Of a stretch of DNA of 64,000 bases, positions 59,499 through 64,000 are shown piece after piece. The notes under the pieces are model-generated. The model was not told the DNA's origin. It saw only the letters and a program-made list of their open reading frames with translations, and made no database searches. The stretch covers positions 67,849 to 131,848 of the forward strand of contig CAURED010000009.1 in the NCBI GenBank assembly GCA_963524205.1, written 5' to 3'. The DNA is from Aminipila sp963524205. Its GTDB lineage: Bacteria > Bacillota > Clostridia > Peptostreptococcales > Anaerovoracaceae. The position numbers were made by a program, and so were the translations under genes. Each line of letters begins with the position of its first letter. Position 1 is the first letter of the stretch.

Positions 59499-60800
59499 TT
59501 AATATCTGTATGGCTCATATATATTATGAAAATTTCTGAATACTGGCTCTGCGATTCTTGTAACAGCCACATATATATTTGATATTCGATACCAAGTAGC
59601 GAAATCAACAACACCTGTAACTGGCATGTTAAAAATTTGTTGGAAAGTCTTTACTGCATCAGCGGTACTCTGACCATACACTCCATCCACTTTAAGCTTA
59701 CTTATTGCTGGAAAATTATTAGAAATAGCATTTAATTGCTCTTGTATGGTTCTTACCTCAGGTCCAGTTGATCCTATTGTAAGAGGAGCTCCTGGGTAAG
59801 AGATCGGCACTCCCTCTACTTTTCCTGCCTGTTGCAGAAAAATATCATATCCATAAAAGCTTCTAAGAATGCTTAAAGAATCATAACCCTGATCGCCTAA
59901 ACTTTTTGAACCCCATTGTGTCATCCCTTTTTCACACTGTGTTCTTACACCATCACAGTACTGGGTAAATAAAGGCTGTCTAATTTCTGGTCTAGTTATA
60001 TAAGTCGTAAATATTTCGTCAACAATATTCGAAATTTCCTGAAAAATATTTCTTCCGTAAACGAATGCCTGATCATATGCAGTTGAATTAGTAATCGTAA
60101 AATTATATCCTTTTCCTCTATACCATTCTGTATAAATCCTATTCATCACAAAGGATAAAATAGCCAGAACATTAGCTCTTATTGATTCTCCGGGCCATGT
60201 TGAATATATTTCAGAACTTGCTACATTTTTAACATATTCTTTAAATGGCACCCATACATCACCAACAGTTGTATCTGCAGGTACTCCTAGATGAACTACA
60301 ACAAATTCTGGAACAACCGGTGCAGGTAACACAATAAAACCACCCGCATCCGGCAAAGGTTTTACCTCGTCTTCTGGTATTTTAGGTGGGAAGATTCCCC
60401 ACAATGTATGTTCTTCAATAGGAATAGTTTGAGTAGCAGTATCCGTTTGTACTAATGGTTTCAAACGAACTGCCTGCAACGCCTTACTTTGCGGCAGTAT
60501 TTGTACGCCCTGTATATCCACAGTCTCAAAACCCTCTGCAGTAACAGTTAAATCATATTCACTATAAGGTTTCCCTGTTTCTGGATTTAAAGAAAATTCC
60601 AATGGCGGCGCTCCCAAATCCACGGTTTCAGTCTGCCCAGATGAATCAGTATACAATTCTTCAACCATAGTAGAATCATATTTCCGTAAAACCTCTATTT
60701 TTACATTACTTATGGGCATTGCTTGTGCTTCCTGAGATACGCTTATCTGTAGCTGCCCCTGGTCTATTAGCTGATTTTTGAAGTAATTGAAATTTCTCAT
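59499..60800 (-). CDS. sleC: Spore cortex-lytic enzyme SleC (pre-pro-form)
   Basis: 433 residues, the usual SleC length. An N-terminal pro-region with a transthyretin-like fold (about 15-115), a Pro/Asp-rich linker, the SpoIID-like lytic domain (about 180-330; VPFKEYVKNVASSEIYSTWP with the catalytic Glu) and a C-terminal peptidoglycan-binding domain (about 340-410; GSTGPEVRTIQEQLNAI). SleC is stored inactive in the spore and is activated by Csp proteases to digest cortex during germination. AGGAGGGG precedes the ATG; divergent from the csp genes by only 57 bp. Confidence 0.93.
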   Translation of the reverse strand: MRNFNYFKNQLIDQGQLQISVSQEAQAMPISNVKIEVLRKYDSTMVEELYTDSSGQTETVDLGAPPLEFSLNPETGKPYSEYDLTVTAEGFETVDIQGVQILPQSKALQAVRLKPLVQTDTATQTIPIEEHTLWGIFPPKIPEDEVKPLPDAGGFIVLPAPVVPEFVVVHLGVPADTTVGDVWVPFKEYVKNVASSEIYSTWPGESIRANVLAILSFVMNRIYTEWYRGKGYNFTITNSTAYDQAFVYGRNIFQEISNIVDEIFTTYITRPEIRQPLFTQYCDGVRTQCEKGMTQWGSKSLGDQGYDSLSILRSFYGYDIFLQQAGKVEGVPISYPGAPLTIGSTGPEVRTIQEQLNAISNNFPAISKLKVDGVYGQSTADAVKTFQQIFNMPVTGVVDFATWYRISNIYVAVTRIAEPVFRNFHNIYEPYRY

Positions 60801-60857
60801 ATTTTACACCCCTCCTAAATATAATATGTATATGCTTTATGAAAGAAGGTAATGTCT

Positions 60858-62585
60858 ATGATCCGCTCACCTTTTATTCCAATTGACCAACTTACACGAT
60901 TCCAATCAGATGAATACAGTGAAGGGGACCTTATTGAAGTTATCGTAAAATACAGTGGAGACGTGCTGGCAGTCGGGGCTGCGCTTGATGCCTTTGTAGA
61001 AATACTGGATACAAATTATGCCATTTTTACTATATCACTAAAAAACTTAGAACAACTTTATGCTTTTAACCAAATCGAATACATAGAATTGCCTAAAAAT
61101 CTTACTTATTTTCTGCGTAAAAACTTAGAAAGTTCCTGTATTTCCCAAGTGCAGAGACAGACTTCCTTTGGGCTAACTGGTAATGGTGTTTTAATTGGTA
61201 TAATTGATTCCGGTATCGACTACACTCATTCTGACTTCCAAAATCAAGATGGAACAACCCGGATTTTATATTTATGGGATCAATCTCTAGATGGATCACC
61301 TCCTGAAGGCTTTAGAAATGGTTCTGAATTTACCAAATCACAAATTGACGAAGCTCTAGACAGTGATACGCCCTATACATACGTCCCTAGTACCGACTAC
61401 GTGGGTCATGGTACAGCAGTGGCTGGAATTGCGGCAGGAAATGGCAACTCCTCTGATGGTGTTGAAAGGGGGGTTGCTCCCAATGCTTCCCTGGTTGTAG
61501 TGAAATTAGGACATAAAGGAAACGCTTCTTTTACTCGAACTACAGAGATTATGAGAGCTGCTAAATACATTTCAGAAAAAGCCCAGCAATTAAACATGCC
61601 TGTTTCCATCAATATAAGCTATGGAACAAATAACGGCTCTCATTTAGGTAACTCCCTGTTTGAAAACTATCTAACCAATGTATCTCAGCGCTGGAGATCA
61701 AGCATTACGGTTGCTTCAGGAAACGAAGGCTCTTCAGGTCATCATTATAGCAAAGTATTGACCCAGGGGGCTATTGATACGGTTGAATTTTCTATTTCAG
61801 ACAACATCCCAAGGCTTTATATGACCATATGGAAAAACTTCGTTGACACTATGTATTTTGAGGTTATTTCACCAAGTGGCAAATCTACAGGTATAATAAC
61901 TCCATTACAGCGGGTCACCCGGTTCACTCTAGATAACGTACTTGTTTCTGTTTTATATGGTCAGCCTACTCATTATAATGCTGAACAAGAAATATATATT
62001 TTATTTAGAGGTGTTAATAACCCCATATCAGGGGGGTTATGGAGCATCAAAGTACGTGGTGTGGAAATTTCCAACGGATTATTTGATATGTGGCTTCCCA
62101 GTTTAGAAGAAGTTGGCCAAAATACGTCTTTTCTGCGGCCAGCTGTAACAAACACCATTACTCTTCCTGCAACTACACAAAATGTTATATCAGTAGGAGG
62201 ATATAATTCAACCCTCAATAGCATTGCTGATTTTACAGGCCAAGGGACTATAAGGAATATAGATTTCATAAAACCTGATTTAGTAGCACCGGCTGTAGAC
62301 ATCCTTACCACTCGAACAGGCGGAGGCTATGACGTCTTTACTGGCACTAGCGTTGCCGCGCCTTTTGTCACAGGTTCTGCTGCCTTAATGATGGAGTGGG
62401 GTCTGCTTCGTGGTAATGATCCGTTTCTTTACGGTCAAAGGATAAAAGCATTTTTATGGAAAGGTGCAGAAAGATCTACTAGCATTACATATCAAAATCC
62501 ACTATGGGGATATGGCACTTTAAGTTTATGCAATACCATGGATTTACTTGTTGAATACAATCAGGCGGGAGGTGCATTTTCGTGA
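60858..62585 (+). CDS. cspB: Germination-specific subtilisin-like protease, CspB type
   Basis: 575 residues from the ATG at 60858, eight bases after GAAGG; an ATG two codons earlier is too close to the site. A prodomain of about 95 residues is followed by an S8 subtilase domain with the full triad D117 (IIDSGIDYTH), H184 (VGHGTAVAG) and S498 (GTSVAAP). A large insert lies between the His and Ser regions, as in Csp proteins. It should cleave the SleC pro-region. The next csp gene starts at the stop (GTGA). Confidence 0.92.
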   Translation: MIRSPFIPIDQLTRFQSDEYSEGDLIEVIVKYSGDVLAVGAALDAFVEILDTNYAIFTISLKNLEQLYAFNQIEYIELPKNLTYFLRKNLESSCISQVQRQTSFGLTGNGVLIGIIDSGIDYTHSDFQNQDGTTRILYLWDQSLDGSPPEGFRNGSEFTKSQIDEALDSDTPYTYVPSTDYVGHGTAVAGIAAGNGNSSDGVERGVAPNASLVVVKLGHKGNASFTRTTEIMRAAKYISEKAQQLNMPVSINISYGTNNGSHLGNSLFENYLTNVSQRWRSSITVASGNEGSSGHHYSKVLTQGAIDTVEFSISDNIPRLYMTIWKNFVDTMYFEVISPSGKSTGIITPLQRVTRFTLDNVLVSVLYGQPTHYNAEQEIYILFRGVNNPISGGLWSIKVRGVEISNGLFDMWLPSLEEVGQNTSFLRPAVTNTITLPATTQNVISVGGYNSTLNSIADFTGQGTIRNIDFIKPDLVAPAVDILTTRTGGGYDVFTGTSVAAPFVTGSAALMMEWGLLRGNDPFLYGQRIKAFLWKGAERSTSITYQNPLWGYGTLSLCNTMDLLVEYNQAGGAFS

Positions 62586-64000
62586 GTGATGATATCCTAT
62601 ATTCACATGATGTTGTAGATTTTATAATAAGAAAAGATTCTTATTATGACAATTTCATATTAGAACACCCAGGCCTTATTACTACTCATACCATTAAAGA
62701 TACATTTATACTTTGCTATGCAGAATTAAAGGACTATTTAGAGATGAGACAATATATGGGTACAGACTATATAAATAGTATTCCAAATGTTTTAGGTCTT
62801 TTAGATCAGGAGAGTCTGGAATCCGCCGGTATCATACAAGTCCAGCAGCAGCCTAACCTAAACCTTAATGGCAGAAATGTACTGATTGGCTTTGTGGATA
62901 CTGGAATTGATTACACGCAAGAAGTCTTTAAATATGAAGATGGCACCAGCAAAATAAAATATATATATGATCAAAGCATACCTGGAAATCCACCAATTGG
63001 TTTTCCTCTTGGTACAGAATATACAAATGAACAAATTAATGCTGCCCTGGCTTCTGATACCCCTTACGAAATTGTACCTCATAGGGATACCTCTGGCCAT
63101 GGCACATTTTTAGCCTCAGTAGCGGCAGGACGTTCTATTGATGACTTTATGGGTGCGGCGCCTGACTCAGAAATAATCATGGTAAAACTCAAAAAAGCAT
63201 ATCCATTTTATCTTGACAGGTTTGCCGTGCCAGCAAAACAGGAAGATGCTTTTGAAACCTCCTTTGCCATGCTTGGGATAGAGTATATTATTGAGAAATC
63301 TGTAGAACTTAACCGCCCTGTAGTTATATGCTTTGCACTTGGTTCAAATTATGACAGCCATGATGGTTTTGGACCTCTTGAAGAATATTTGTTTAATGTT
63401 TCTAATATACCCGGAATCTGTGTCTGTACCGCGGTAGGTAATGAAAGTCAGGCAAGGCATCACTACTTCCAGCAGTTTTCTCAGGAAGGAACACCTGAAA
63501 ATATCGAAATAAAAGTAGGTGAAAATGCTGGTGATATATTTGTTGTTGTTACAAATAGAATTTGTGACAGAATTTCTGTATCCATCCGCTCTCCAGCAGG
63601 TGAACTTATCGGCCGCATACCCGCTAAAGCAGCATACACTTTCACAACTCGCCTTGTTCTTGAACCTTCACAGCTAATTGTTCAATATTACTTTCCAGTT
63701 GAAGGCAGCGGTGATCAAGTAACCTTAGTAAAAATTCAGGATGCGACTCCAGGGGTTTGGACGATTACTGTTTACGGAGATATCATTATAGATGGGAGGA
63801 TTAACGCCTGGCTGCCATTAACTGGATTTGTTTCGCCTTCCGTTGAATTTTTATCATCAAACCCATTTAATACCATTGTATCTCCTTCTGCTGGGTACGG
63901 CCTTATACAATGTGGCGCTTACAACAGCCTTCGTAACAGCCTCTATCCCAGATCCTCCTGGGGGCCTACCCAATTAGAATCCGCTGCTCCTGATTTATTA
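62582..64000 (+). CDS. Second Csp-type subtilase (partial, cut by the window end)
   Basis: 473 codons without a stop to the edge. The GTG at 62582 overlaps the previous stop by four bases and has GGGAGG nine bases upstream. The Asp motif (FVDTGIDYTQ) and His motif (SGHGTFLAS) are intact; the Ser motif lies beyond the window, just after SAAPDLL. Homologous to the first gene throughout. It could be CspA or CspC; whether it is active or a pseudoprotease receptor cannot be told here. Confidence 0.92.
   Translation, partial: MSDDILYSHDVVDFIIRKDSYYDNFILEHPGLITTHTIKDTFILCYAELKDYLEMRQYMGTDYINSIPNVLGLLDQESLESAGIIQVQQQPNLNLNGRNVLIGFVDTGIDYTQEVFKYEDGTSKIKYIYDQSIPGNPPIGFPLGTEYTNEQINAALASDTPYEIVPHRDTSGHGTFLASVAAGRSIDDFMGAAPDSEIIMVKLKKAYPFYLDRFAVPAKQEDAFETSFAMLGIEYIIEKSVELNRPVVICFALGSNYDSHDGFGPLEEYLFNVSNIPGICVCTAVGNESQARHHYFQQFSQEGTPENIEIKVGENAGDIFVVVTNRICDRISVSIRSPAGELIGRIPAKAAYTFTTRLVLEPSQLIVQYYFPVEGSGDQVTLVKIQDATPGVWTITVYGDIIIDGRINAWLPLTGFVSPSVEFLSSNPFNTIVSPSAGYGLIQCGAYNSLRNSLYPRSSWGPTQLESAAPDLL

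Noticed and set aside
1..64000. tRNA, rRNA, prophage and insertion-sequence genes
   Set aside because: None recognised on either strand; gaps hold only hairpins, promoters and the two decayed regulators.

Overview
The window is AT-rich Firmicutes DNA from a spore-forming anaerobe of class Clostridia. The evidence is SpoIID, the SleC/Csp germination proteases, an agr quorum-sensing locus, FeoAB with clostridial accessory genes, an oxygen-labile two-subunit Fe-S hydro-lyase, a DUF134 + Mrp/NifX pair, and strong AGGAGG-type ribosome binding sites. The gene mix suggests the Peptostreptococcales/Anaerovoracaceae side of the class, but no rRNA or tRNA is present to confirm this.

Layout. 0.1-4.2 kb: cupin, two small membrane proteins, a CDF metal exporter and an exported metallo-beta-lactamase-fold protein. 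4.4-11.9 kb: an envelope-response unit (deacetylase, OmpR-type response regulator, kinase, ABC exporter) read from a large exported protein. That exported protein is duplicated next door together with its promoter, and a 27-codon membrane-peptide gene lies between the copies. 12-20.5 kb: larC with an unusual CDF transporter, a thioesterase, a Na+-dependent amino-acid transporter, an HD hydrolase, an omega-amidase-like enzyme and azlCD with a MocR regulator. 20.5-21.1 kb: a scar of two decayed regulator genes. 21.1-23 kb: DUF134 regulator plus Mrp-NifX ATPase. 23-28.1 kb: an iron module (feoA-feoA-feoB-Cys-rich peptide, DUF3793, flavodoxin, DUF2325, HD-GYP) with repeated GTTAGC-N4-GCTAAC operators. 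28.2-33.4 kb: EAL-HDOD, fumarase/tartrate-dehydratase subunits, spoIID, murA. 33.7-45.8 kb: a small type IV filament operon, a transglutaminase lipoprotein, a SARP-like regulator ending in a degenerate GGDEF domain, and a VWA/SLH surface protein with two companions. 46.4-55.4 kb: pduL, hpt, DUF1232, engB, lon, clpX, clpP, tig and a CYTH protein. 55.5-59.3 kb: a rearranged agr locus. 59.5-64 kb: sleC divergent from two csp genes, the second cut by the window edge.

Best candidates for new biology. (1) The agr locus has agrBD converging on agrAC. Its AgrD has no cysteine at the ring position, and alignment of its C-terminal tail with staphylococcal AgrD puts serine there, which predicts a lactone pheromone. 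Its promoter has 21-bp-spaced direct repeats beside a perfect 25-bp palindrome. (2) Four evenly spaced palindromes lie before feoA, with exact copies inside feoB and before DUF3793. (3) Duplicated exported-protein units share an 11-bp-period operator that probably binds the linked response regulator. (4) A wHTH-BTAD-GGDEF fusion sits between the pilus-like operon and the surface-protein operon. All functions here are inferred from sequence and from family knowledge.
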